Shown here: one piece after another, positions 11,759 to 24,100 of the stretch | Numbering within the stretch: the stretch's first letter is position 1 | Layout: every line of letters starts with the position of its first letter | NCBI GenBank assembly: GCA_029339195.1 | Contig: JAPTJF010000343.1 | Location: 1-64,000 of the forward strand | DNA: 64,000 bases | Direction of reading: 5' to 3' | DNA from: Micractinium sp. NFX-FRZ | Lineage: Eukaryota > Chlorophyta > Trebouxiophyceae > Chlorellales > Chlorellaceae | Made by a program: the position numbers and the translations under genes | Notes under the pieces: model-generated | The model's input: the letters and a program-made list of their open reading frames with translations, nothing else | Database searches by the model: none | What the model was told of the DNA's origin: nothing

Positions 11759-12156
11759 CTCTGCGTTTTGGCAGGAACAGGGTACCGTGCGGTGCTGTAC
11801 AGGGGGCCGCGGGAGGTATGCGGGGAATGACGCTACCGCTCCCTGGGACGCACAGGCGGGAAAAATGCTGCTGGCTGGCTGGCTGGGGAGGGTGGGTGAG
11901 GGTACAACATGCGGAGGCTGAGCTAGGACAGGACAAAACGAAAGCGGAAGAGGGAGCACGCAAAAGGAAATCTAGGTGCCAGGGGGGCCACACAGGCCCA
12001 CAGGGCTGCCGGCAGCGCTGGCGGGCTGTGTGGCACGGGTGAGCCGAGTGCGCGACCGCAATCCCTCTGGGCATTTGCCCCCGGAGGGCTGTACCAGGGG
12101 CAGGCCCCACCACAGCTCAAGGGAAGTGTGAGGAGGGGCGTCAGGAAAGAGGGGGC

Positions 12157-15100
12157 TCACGAGAGGTCGAAGGAGCCCTGCCCCTCGCGGATGGCAAACA
12201 GCAGTCGCTCGCGCAGCACCTCCTTGGAGGAGTAGGGCGGCAGCTTGATGTAGTTGGCGCACGTCATGACTGCGGGGCGGGGTGGGGGTAGAGGGGGTGG
12301 GGGTGGGGACGGCAGGGTGAGGGGCGTGGACAGCAGGGTGAGGGGCGGCAGCTTGATGTGATTGGCGCATGTCATGAGTGCAGGGCGGAGCAGGGGTCAA
12401 AGAAGGCGGGTGAGAGGGGCCGATGGAGGCGGCGGGGTGAGGGCGGCAGCAGCTGGATTGCACGCACAAAGGGCATGCCGTGCGGTTCCACGGGCATGGC
12501 AGTTGTGACTTGTTGGACGTAGGCAGGCAGAAAGGCGATGCACATGGACGGGCAGCCGCGCTCGCTAACAAGCAGGAAGCCAAGCAAGCAAGCAGGCAAG
12601 CAAGCAGGCAGGCAGGCAGGCAGGGAGGCGCACCCGAGGGCAGGTCCCCATCGGCTGGGTGCTTGACGCCGGGTGGCAGGCTGGCGCCGCCGCTGGGCCC
12701 GCTGAGGCTGCCCAGCGGCGCGCTCATCCCCTCCACCCCGCTCAGCCCGCCGCCCCCCGCCGCCGCTGCCGCCACGCTGTGGCTCAGCTTGCGCACGACG
12801 GTGAGACGCGGCTGCAGCGCGGCCAGCCCACCGGGCGGCAGGCGCGGCGTGCCGGTGACAAAGCGCAGGAACCTGGGCAGGCAGCGAGAGGGGGAGCGGT
12901 GGGGCGGGGTGGGTGAGGTGGGTGAGTGCGAGTGCGGGTGGTGTGAGGGTAGGTGAGTGGGTAGGAGCGGGGCGGGAGCGGGGTGTCGGTAGTTAGGGTG
13001 GTGGCGCCGTGTGAGGTTGGTGCGGGCGTGAGACAATCAGCAGCCTCCCCCTCCCTCCATTCATCTTGCCTCCCATTTCCTCTCCTCCCCCCCTACCTGC
13101 GCTGCTCCACCAGGTTTAGCTCAGCACCTGCTAGCAGGCTCCCCCCCTCCCTTCCTCCCGTTCCCCTCCCTCTTGATGCCTTCCTCCCCCCACCCCCACC
13201 CCCACCTGCGCTGCTCCACGGGGTCGAGCTCGCACAGCACCTCCAGCAGGGCGCGCACAGCGGGGGACTGCGTGGTGTAGCCGTGGTCAAACTTGATCAC
13301 CTCCTGCAGGTAGCCCGGGGTCCAAGCCTCGCCCGTGCCTGCGAGGGGGGCGGGGCGGAAGCGGGGAGGGGATGGCAGGCGTGTCAGAATGAGCATCTGG
13401 GTTTCGAAGGTACTGTCCAGAATTGGGAAGCTTCCTGCCGCAGTCAGTGGTGCCAAAGCTTGCACGATGCTGTCGGTGCCCCCCGCACGGGCTGGCCTCA
13501 GGGGATGGGCTCTCGATGGGGTTTCGAGCCCGCTACCAGGCCGGTTGTGGCAAACGGCATGCCGCACCACGTGCATGCACAGCCCGCCCAGTGCGCCACC
13601 AGCCCAGGGGGGTCATGCTCACCGCACAGCATGACCTCAATTTCATCCTCGTAGAAGGCCGCCAGGCTGTCGAGCGGGAAGATGGCCTCAAAGCCCTCGC
13701 GGAAAGCAGACACCTGCGGCAGAGGAAGGTGGGTGGAGAAGGATCACACAACAAGTAAAAAACAGCAGATGGGGGGAGGGGGTCATGCCTTGGGGCAGGA
13801 GCGCCACAGCAGGAGCCTCCCAGTGTCGCAGCCACCGGCGATGAACGCACACCATGCTTCACCGCCTGCCCCCCGGTGGCTTCTTTCCCCGTGCACACAC
13901 CTGCGACGCCACGCCCGCTCCCAGCGTTGCCTCCACCACGGCATCCAGGTACTGCCGCAGGTTGGCAGCGGTGACCGGGGTCTGCGGGCCAAAGAGGGGG
14001 GCAGGAGAAGTGAGAGGGGGCAGAGAGGCGAGGGAGCAATTGGGTCCAAGTACTGCCACCTCAAGTTGCGGGTCCGCAACAGGGGTCTGCCAGCCAGGAG
14101 GCAGAGGGCCCTGGAACGAGAGGCGCAGAACCAGCCAGGACAGTGGCGCGTCGCGGCGCCGGGAGAGCAGCGGGCACCTTTTTGTCCTTACCAACCAACC
14201 GCTGCAACTGACCTCTGAGCCCTCTGGGTGCAGCGGGTACCCTGGGTAGCCTGGCAGCTCGAATGTGAGGCACAGGTCCTCCAGGGGACAGCCATCCACC
14301 AGCAGGGGGCCCTGGCTGCCGCCCCCCACGTGGGCGTGGTAGGCGGCGTGCAGGCGCTCCAGGGAGGAGCCTGCAGCGGGTGGGGGGAGGAGGAAGGGGG
14401 GCGGGGATATAGAGGTGGAGGTGAGCGAGGGGGGAGGGCGAAGGGACGGGGCGGAGGTTGCCAGCTGGTGGCGGCGCACGCGCCCGACCCCGTGTTCCCG
14501 TGCCAGAGACGGCCCGCACAGAGTGTGCCCCCTGACGCACGGTACGCAGCGTGCACCCCGCTAGCTGACTTCGTCCTGGCAGGGTGGGTGTAAGCTCACC
14601 CAGGGCTGCGTCAAACTTTCGTATGTCATAGAGGTCGACATGGCGCTGCAGAGGGAGAGGGAGAGGCACATGGGGGCACGGGGAGCGGGGAGATGAGAGG
14701 TGGTAATTGGCAGCCGGGGGAGGGAAGGGAGGGCAAGACAGGGAGGGTACGAACCAAGTCAGGCAGGCAGGCCCAGCAGGAGGGAAGCTGTCGACAGCAG
14801 CCCCCGGCGCGGCACATGCTTGCCCTGCTCCCCGACCCCCGCACCTGCAGCGCCAGGCGGTAGAGCACCGGCGACAGCGGCAGGTCCAGCAGGCGGCAGT
14901 CCTGCAGTGCCTTGGCAACCGCGCGCCCCAGCAGGCGGAAGTAGCCTGCAGCCTTGCCCTCCTCGCCGCGCTGCCCCGGCGGCAGAGGCGCCGGGAACAG
15001 CCCCTGCGGCGCCGACACCAGCTCCCCCGCACGCACGCCCTCGTTCAGCTGCCCTCCCTCAGCGTCCAACTCGCCCGCCAGAGGGCCCGGGCCCCCGCTG

Positions 15101-18100
15101 CCGCGCTCCGCTGCCGCTGCTGCTGCCGCGGCTGCGCCGCCGTCGGCGGCGTCGGCAGCCGCCGCGGCCGCCGCCTCCTGCTTTGCCTCTGCCACCAGAG
15201 CAGGGGCGCCGCCGCCGGCAGCGGTGCCAGCGGTGCCAGCCGAGCTGTCATCGCGCCAGATGCCCAGGGACTTGCGCTGCAGCTCGTGAGAGAGCAGCGT
15301 GTAGAACTCGAGGGTGGGGCCCAGGCCTGGGGCAGGGGGGTGGGGAAGGGGTGCAGGTGCAGGGCCGGTGAGTGTCCGTGCAGGGCGCCGCTTAAACTGA
15401 CTGATGGTAGAGAGCAGCTGAGGTTCAGGTTGGCATGACGGCCCCCCATGCCAGCCTCGCCTCCTCTTTCTGTCATCACCAGTCTCCACCAGTTTCATGA
15501 TGCACGCCAGACGTGCGTGCTTGGTAAGCAAAGCCCCAGGGCTCACCTGTGCCAACCTCGTTGAAGAACTCAATCTCCAGCTGGCTCTTGCTGCCCGCAT
15601 ACAGCTCAAACACCTTGAGCGCAGAGTCCAGCAGGCGGCGGCGCGAGATACGCACCTGCGGCAGGGGCATGGCAGGGCAGCGGGAAGTTGGGAGAGGGAG
15701 CAGGCGTGCACATTTGGCAGGGCAGGAGTGATGAGGCCGGGGGCGGAGTCCAGCAGGCGGCGGCGGGAGATGCGGAGCTACCGACAGGTGGGGGACAGGT
15801 GGGGGGCGGTTTTGAGAGAGGGGCAAGCGCCGTGGTGAGAATGCAGGGGCGGGGTGCAATGCGGCCAGATTTGCACCCACTGATCCACCTCTGAGCTCTG
15901 ATCTCTGAGAGCAGTAACAACAGGTTGTCCATCATGCTGCATTGACACCCACTCCTACTCTCGAGCATGACCTAGCCTGTGCTGCCCCCGCACCTTTTGG
16001 CGCTGCACGCGCCCGATGCGCAGGTTCCCCGCAGCTTCGCGGTCGGCTGAGCTGGCGGGGCCGTGCTCCGCCGCGTGCACTTGCTGCAGGTAGTGCAGCG
16101 CGCGCGCCAGCCCAAAGGAGGTGCAGTAGAAGAAGCGGCGGCGCGACTCAAAGGGGAACAGGAAGCGGGCCGAGTGCACGAGCTGGCGGCACCACGGCGG
16201 CAGCGCGCCGCCGCAGATCGACAGCACGTCCTTAAGCTGCTGGTTCAGCTTGGGGGCTAGCTTGGAAGACAGGAAGCCGTCACGTGGCAGATGGCCCAGT
16301 GGGAGCGAGGCAGCGCCGCCGCTGGAGGCGCCGCCACGCATGCGCCCAGCTCGGCCCTCCAGCCAGGCGTGCAGGTGCGGCCCCAGGCGGTTCAATGCCT
16401 CGGTCACACGCAGCACGGACAGCACGTCCAGGGTATCCTGCGGGCGGGGCAGAGGGGCGGGAGGGAGGGAGAGGGCGGGAGGAGGGAGTGGGGGTGAGCA
16501 GAGGCGTGGGGCAGAAGGGAGGGGCTAGCGCAGGCAAAATGTCACCCCTGTATAACAAGCATTCCCCCATCAACGGAATATCCCCTGCCATTCATGGCGT
16601 CACTGACCCAAGCAACTGCTGCCAGCAACCCAAGCAACTGCTGCCAGCAACCAGCCTCTGCCCATCCTCCCCCTGCGTGCCATCGCCCATCACGCCAGCG
16701 AGCTTCATCACGCCACCCGCCCAGCGTGCCTGCCTGACATACCTGCGAGGCCACCACATCAGCGGGCACCGCCGACTCTAGAAGCTCCGCAAGCGGCGAC
16801 AGAGTGGCGTCGTCGTGGTCGTGCGCCCCGCTCTCCACGCCATCCACATCCCTGCCGGCAAAGCTGCCCCCAATGCCCCTGCGCCCTGGCGCCAGCGCGC
16901 GTGGCGACACCACCGACGTCGCCGCCTCGTTTTCCTGAAGCTGCATGGCCGCCCCCCAGCTGCGGTAGGTGATGGTGTGCACCTCGCCCCACAGCCGCGT
17001 GCCCAGGTCGCTGCCGGCGCCAGAGGCCACAGACGCGCCCCCGCCCGCCGACGCCAGCTGCTGCTGCACCGCCTGGAAGATGGTGGTGCCAGGCTGCAGC
17101 AGGCGGCCGCCCATGTAGAAAGCCAGGTGGGGCACCGGCTGGGGGGCGGCGCCCGCACCGCCGTGCTGCTGCGCCGCAGCACCGCGGGAGCCGCCGGCGC
17201 CCGCCGACGGGGCGCCCCCGTGCGGCGGCTGCGCCGCCGCCTGCTGCCGCAGCCCCGTGGCCTGGGCATACGTCTGCCCCGCTGCCGCTGCCGCGGCCGC
17301 GCCTCTCGCGGGGGCTGCCGCCGCCGCTGCCCCCGCCGCGGCTGCTGCTGCCTCTACTGCCGCTGCTGCTGCTGCGCCGCCGCCGCCGTCATCCTCAGCT
17401 TGGGAGGCGTCTCCCAGGTGCATGTCGTGCACGTGTGCAGCCATGTCGAGCTCCTCGTCCTCTGTACAGCAGGCAGTGGCAGAACATAGTCAGGTCAGGG
17501 TGCAACAGACAGTACAGGTGTTGGGAGACTGGCAGCAAATGCGGCCGTGCCCCCGGCCCAAACAGGCACGCCAAATGCACAAACATGGCACCGGAACAGG
17601 AGGCAGCCAGCGGGCAGGACATCCGCGCTCTGTTCTTGAAAGCCGGTGGATGCCTTCTTAACCCGGCCAGGCCAACCCCCTTTCGCTTCTGTTCCCCGTC
17701 CCACGGCTGTGCCACCCCTCCCCTTCTTCTTCAAACATTTCACCTCTCCCAGCCATCCAAAACCCCGTTTTCAGCACTCTCCTGATCCACTCCCTCGACA
17801 CACCGCCCGCACGTCTCCCCTCCGTACATTGCTCCCACATCTTCCCTCCCTTCCTCCAAAGAGGACAACCCTCTGCGCTAGCTTAACTCACCCTCCTCGT
17901 CGTACTCCTCATCCTCCCCCTCCACATACCCACCATCCTCCATGTCCTCGTCGTCATAGTCTGCCGGGGAGAAGGACGGCGGGAGGTGGGACGTGATGAG
18001 ATAAGGAAGGATCCAGGAGGCGTTCTTCTTAGCTCGCAACAAGCTGCACAATGCTCCAGGGTGTGCGTGCGCCAGCCAAACAGGCAGGCAGGCCGGGCGG

Positions 18101-21100
18101 CAGGCAGGCAGGCAGGAGGTGAGGAGGCACCCACCCTCTTCGTCGCCGTGAATCCCAGCGCCCCCGACCAGCATCTCCTCCTCCTCCATCATAGCCTGCC
18201 GCTCAGCCTCCGCCAGAGCAGCCTCTGCAGCCGCCACAGCCGCAGCCGCAGCCTGCTGCGCAGCCTCCAGCTGGCGCTGCGCAGCCGCCGCCGCTGCACG
18301 GCGTGCCTCCTCCTCGCTGCCGCCGGCGGCGCCACCCTGGCCCACAACCTCCGCCTCTGCTGCCATACGAGCCTGCGCGCGCGTCATGCGGCGCTGCGGG
18401 ATCGGCTGCTCCTTGCTGGCGGGCTGCCGCCCGCGGCGGCCGCCGCCGCTGCCCGGCCGCGAGCTCCCCGCAGCTGCGGCGGCTGCCGCGGCCGCAGCCT
18501 CGTCAGCCGCAGCTGCTGCTGCCTCGGCTGCAGCGGCCGCCGCGGTGGCACGCGCAGCGGCATTCACCGAGGGCTCTGCAGCCGCTGCAGCGCCCGACCG
18601 CGCAGCCTGCCGCGAGCGCGGGTCGTCCCCGCCCATCGCCACTGCCGCTCCCGCTGCCGCCGCCGCGGCGGCGCTGCTGCCCGCTCCGCCGCCGCTGCCC
18701 ATGACACGGGGCCACAGGAAGTCCTCTATTTGGCTCATGCTGGCCAGAGGCTCAATCAGCACCATATTGGTGGAATAGTCCCTCAGCCCGGGCTCATCAG
18801 ACGCCCGGCTGAGCCGCATCTTGAAGGGGTTGCTGAGCGCCGCCAGACCCGCGGTCAGGCTGCCGCTGGCAACGCTGGTGGTGCCTGCAGCAGGAGAGCG
18901 CAGGGTGGGCGGGGCGAGCTCTTCCAGCAGGATGGGCAGGCGGGCAGGCGGGCAGGCAGGCTGGTGTGCGTGTGTGCTATTAGAGGTAAGTCTGCCTGCC
19001 TGCACGCAGCCCAACCTTTGCTCGCACGCCCAGCCCACCCTAGCCCCCTGCTCAGCAGCTGCCCAGCACTACCACTGCCGCGCCTCCTGTTGCTTGGTCC
19101 CTTTGCTGCCCACCATGCTCCCCCACCTCCGTTGCGCGCCATGCACACACTACCACACGCAAAGAGCAGGCTCCACTCACGCTGCAGGCCGCCGCCGCCG
19201 CGGTAGTAGCCCCCCATGTAGAGCGCCGAGGGGGCGGGGGCAGACACCGGATTCAGCTGCACTACAAATTTCTCGCTCGCCGCCAGTGCTGCCAGCAGCT
19301 GGGATACGAGGAGGCGCAGCGGCGGGTCGGCGCCGGTGCCGGGCGGCGCCGCCACGCTGGCAAACTCGCCGAGGCGCTGCAGCAGGGCCTGCTGGCGCTC
19401 GCGCTGCGCCGCCACGTCATCGCCGCCAGCTGGCGCTGCCCCCGCCAGGTCAGCGCCCTGCAGGTAGTCACGCAGCGTGCGCACCGCGCCGCTGCTCAGC
19501 AGCTCAAACGTGGAGATGGAGCTGTTGCCCGAGGCGTTCAGGGCCTCTAGAAGGTCGGCGATGGCGGCGGGGTCGCCAGGCAGGCGGGCGCAGATGTCGC
19601 GCAGCAGGTGCACGCCCGCCGTCTCCACGCCTGCACGGGAGAGAGGGGTGCGGTGTGAGGGGGGTGGTGGGCAGGAGCCGGAGCAGCAGTTTAGGTGCGG
19701 GCAGGAGGGGCAGAGCGGAGCAGAGGCCTAGCCTTGCAAGCACACACACTCCAGCACGCCGTGCATCACGCTGCTAGCCACTCAGGGCAGCCAACCGCCC
19801 AGCCTTGCGGCCGCCTCAGAGACTGAGGGACGTCCACGAAGCCCCCCTGTCCTTACAACTGTGCCCCTTTGCTCACCCAGGGTGTGCCCCTGGCCGTCGG
19901 TGAAGTGCCGCGCCTTGAAGCGGCGCGCCCGCACGCCCACGGCGCAGCGCAGCGTGTCGCCCGCCGGCGTGCGCGTATCCACCCGTGCCACCGCACGCTC
20001 CCCCTCGTCCTTGTCAGCCGCCCGCGACGCAGGGCGGCCGAGGGACCGGCGGCCGCGCCCAGAAGACGTCGCTGCCGCTGCCGCCGCCGCTGCTGCTGCT
20101 GCTGCTGCGCCTGCTGCGGCCGATAAGCCCCCTGCTCCCCCCGCCTCGCCGCCCTCCTCGGCGTACACCCCAGCGGGCTCAGCAGCTGGCTGGGCAGCCG
20201 CCAGCTGGTCCATTGCGTGCACCACCCCCTCCTTCAGGAAGAATTGGCGGAACACATCCGGAAGCTTCTCCATCAGGATTTCCGCCATCTGCGGGGGGAG
20301 GGGGGGAAGCGGCAATGCGTACAGTGGTGTTAAGAGTGGTCAGAATGACACGGCGAGGGGGCGGCACAGTGCAGGGAGCGCGCGGCGTGAGTGGGGTGGG
20401 GCCAGGAGGCGCGCAGAGGGGGCGGGGTCTGTCAGGTTCTGAGGCAACTCCACGTCTCTGCGGCAGGGCCACTCAACCCCAAGTTCCCTGCGCTGCCCAC
20501 TCCCCCAATCCCAGCACCGCCACAAGCACTCCAGCTCTCAGACGCACAGAGAGTCGCACACACACACGCACACACGCACCTGCATGCCGTAGGCCACCAC
20601 CGTCGAGTCGCGCGCCCCCAGCAGGGCCGCCACAAGTGATGAGGCGGGCAGGTCCTCCAGCAGTGCCTCCAGCGTAACAGCACTGTTGTGGAACAGCATC
20701 TTGGCCAGGGTGGTCAGGCACTGCCGCTTGACCTGGGGGGTCACGCTGGAGAAGTAGACCTGGGGCAGGAGGGCGGGAGGGGGGAGAGGATGGAGATTAC
20801 GGGGAGGCAAGGGCAGGCACTGCAGCTTGGCCTGGGGGGCCACGGCTCATAAATGAAACAAGAAGGGAGGCAGGGTGTATATGGACAGGGGACTGGCCTG
20901 CGGCCCCGCTTGTGCCACCGGCCGGCCAAGAGGTGAAGCAGGGTGAATGCGGAGTGGTGACCTGCCTGCAGCCCCGCGTGTGCCGCCGGCCGGCAGCCCA
21001 CCCCCCACGCCCTCCACACACCACGGCACCTCTTTCTGTGGGATTCACCCTCACATAGGATACACCCTCACATAGACCACGCCCCGCCCCACCTTGATCA

Positions 21101-24100
21101 TGAGGGGCAGCAGGTCCTGGCTGAACTTGTGCAGCAGGTGCGGGTTGCCCTGCAGGAAGCGGGTGCGCTGGCAGGCCTCCCGTGCCGGGCCGCCGCCCTC
21201 CTGCTCCCCGCCGTCGTCGCTGCCGCCCCCGGCGCCCGTAAAGGAGGGCGAGGGCGGGACGTCTGCCAGCATGGCAGCGGCGGCGTCCGGGATGGGGGGC
21301 AGCAGGGAGGCGGCCAGGCACACCAGGTCGCCCAGCTGCTCGGCGGAGCGCAGCACGTTGCCAGGGGAGAGGGTGGAGGTGGAGAGGAGGGAGGAGGTGG
21401 CCAGCAGGTTGCGCAGCGTGCCGGAGATGTTGGCCTGGTGGGGTGGATGGTGATGGGGGGGCACGGGGGCAAGAGGGGAGAGGGAGGAGGGCGGGGAGAG
21501 AAGGGGGTGTGAAACGGTGGAGTCAACAAGTGCCTTGGGAGGTAGTAAAGAAGGCGGCAGGGATGTGCGATGTGGACGCCAGGCAGAGAGGCGCTCAAGC
21601 AGCCGGTCGGGCAGCCACGCGCAGACACCCCAGCCCAGGCAGGCGGCCAGCCAACCAGGCAGTGCAGCCCTTGCAAGCATTAGGCACGCAGGCAGCATGG
21701 CATGTAGCGCACCTGCAGCAGAGCCTCTGCCACCACATGCGACCCTCCCGCCATGGTGGACAGAATCTTGAGGAGCCCATAGAAGGTGGACACCTGCAGA
21801 GGGGGTGGGACAGGTGTGGGGGTCTGGGTGGCTGGCTGGCGGTTGGGGTGCGGCAGGGTGCTGGTGTGGAGGGGCGCAGCGGGTCGATTATCAGTCTGAC
21901 ACTGCCAGCAACCCTTCTTGGTCACTTGCCTCGCCCCCCCAGCCTGTGCCCGGCATGGCCCCAGCCTGTGCCCATCTGCAGCTGCGAGAGGCAATGCTGC
22001 CGCCCTCGCTCACCCCCCCGCGATCAGCCCCAGGCCATACAAACCCACCCTAACCCTTGCCCCTGCCCAGCTGTGAGGTCGTGCTGCCGCTCTTGCTGAG
22101 CCCACCGTTTGCACATGGGGTGGTGATCGGCCCCAGGTCTGAATCCCACATAAACCCACCCTAACCCTTGCCCCGCCCACCTGCAGCTGCGAGGTCATGC
22201 TGCCGCTCTCGCTGACCCCCACCATCTGCACAATGGAGGTGATGAGGCCCAGGCCGCACAGCGCCTCCAGCTGGGCGGGGCTGCGGGAGAAGGCCTCGGC
22301 GATGCGCGTCAGCGCCAGGCACGCGCTGTCCACGATTTTGGCGTCCTGCTGGGCAGGAGGGGTGTCATACATGGGTGGGTGGGTGGGTGTGCGGGAGGGT
22401 GCAGGTGGGTGAATGGGTGGGGGGCGGCAAATGTGGAAGTGCAGCGAGGCACAGGCACGGGCCACCCCTGGACCACGGGTATCAGGGCCCTGTGCCCAGC
22501 GGAGTGGCCCGAGGAGGTAAGAAGCTAGGTCAGTACTTGACGCACACACATGGTACTGCACACACGTGGTACTGCACACACGCACCTGGTACTGCAGCAG
22601 GTTGATGAGGATGGGGGCCGCCGCGCTGGCCGCATCCGCGTGCTCCGCCGGCGATAGCCCGCGGCACATGTTGGCGGCGGTGGCAACCGCCACGCGCTGC
22701 ACGCCCGTCTGCAGGGGTGAGGGGTGGGAGGGGGGCAGAGGAGGGGGAGGGCGGGAAGGGGTTGGGGCGGCAGGCAACTGAACTCAGGGAGCAGTACAGC
22801 AGCTTCACGTGGCTGTTGCAAAACCGTAATTGGGCAAGTCAAAAGCTGCCCTGCCAACTGGAATACCACGTTGGCATCCAGGCCCAGCGGCGGTCGCTAG
22901 CCAAATCAGCGCCAGGTCAGCTGCTGCCAGGTCAGCACCCACCTGGAAGAAATCGACGTAGGAGAGGACAGCCACCAGGGCGCCGTTGCGCAGCAGGGAG
23001 GCGGGGTGGTCGTGGCTCAGCTTCTCCAGCGCCTGGGTCAGGAACAGGGGGGGCGGGGGGCAGGGGGGAGGTTGGGGAACAGGGGAAGGGAGGTAAGAGA
23101 GAGCAGGCAGGCAGGGGCAGAGGAGGAGTCGAGGGTTGGTGTGAAGGAGTCCAACAGGCACATTGCCAGCCCCGACACATGCACGGCCAGCAGCAGTAGG
23201 AGTCATAGGGAGGGAGAGGGCCGTCCACGAAATCCACAGCAGTGCGAATACTGTAGAGAGACCCCAGGCTCTGGGCCTCCTCACTATCGAGGTGCTTGTG
23301 TTGGGTGCTTGTGTCAAGGGCCCGCCAAACAGCCAACCAAATGCACAAGAAAGAAGCCTGGATTTACAAACAAAAAAACCCACCTGCAGGCTCTGCTCCG
23401 CCAGGTCGATGTACTCAATTGTGAGCAGGCGGGCGCAGAAGGCGGGGACGGCGCCGTGGCGGATGATGGAGGCGGCGGCGGGGGGGAAGACGTCTGCCAA
23501 AAAGGTGAGGGCGCGGGCGGCCAGCAGCATCAGGTCCGGGTTGTGCTCGTACCCCAGGAAGTTGACCTGCGCAGAAGTGGGACAGGTGGGAGGAGTGTGA
23601 GGGGAGCAGGGACTGCATGAGACCGGTCTTGTGCTTGTATCCCAAAAAGTTGACCTGCGCAGAGGAAGAAGGAATGTGAAAGATGGGCAACGTTGACCGT
23701 AGTCAGTACAGTGCGAGGGGAGCAGGGATGGCAGGTAATCTGCGTTGTGTTGATAGGGTTTAAAACAGGGTACCCTAGCGCACACCTCACGCCACCTGCT
23801 TGACAGCCCGCTGCCCTCTTCTCACCAGCAGCGGCACCACTTGCTCTGTGGGGAAAGCCGCCAACGTGTCCTCCGTGCTGATTGACAGATACTCGCACAG
23901 CTCGCTGAGGCCCGCCAGCTGGGACATCTCATCCTCGTCCTTCAGCTGCACGATGATGGCCTGCGATGGGGAGAGCAAGGAGGGGCGGAAGGGGTGTTTT
24001 GAGGGGAAGACGATGGGCGGTAATCAGCTGTGCAGATCGTCGTCGTCATACTTCAGCTGCACGAGGCTGGCCTGCACCAGGTCAATGACACACAGGGGGC

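Larger units (their letters stand above)
11322..12156. other. Convergent intergenic region
   Basis: This region lies between the stop of the plus-strand tubby-like gene and the stop of the minus-strand HECT gene. It holds the (AGCAC)n repeat at 11520-11573 and a minus-strand TGTAA (TTACA at 11754-11758). No further gene is visible. Confidence 0.5.

Noticed and set aside
17986..19206. 406-codon plus-strand frame
   Set aside because: Antisense to HECT-gene exons; long only because GC-rich DNA has few stops.
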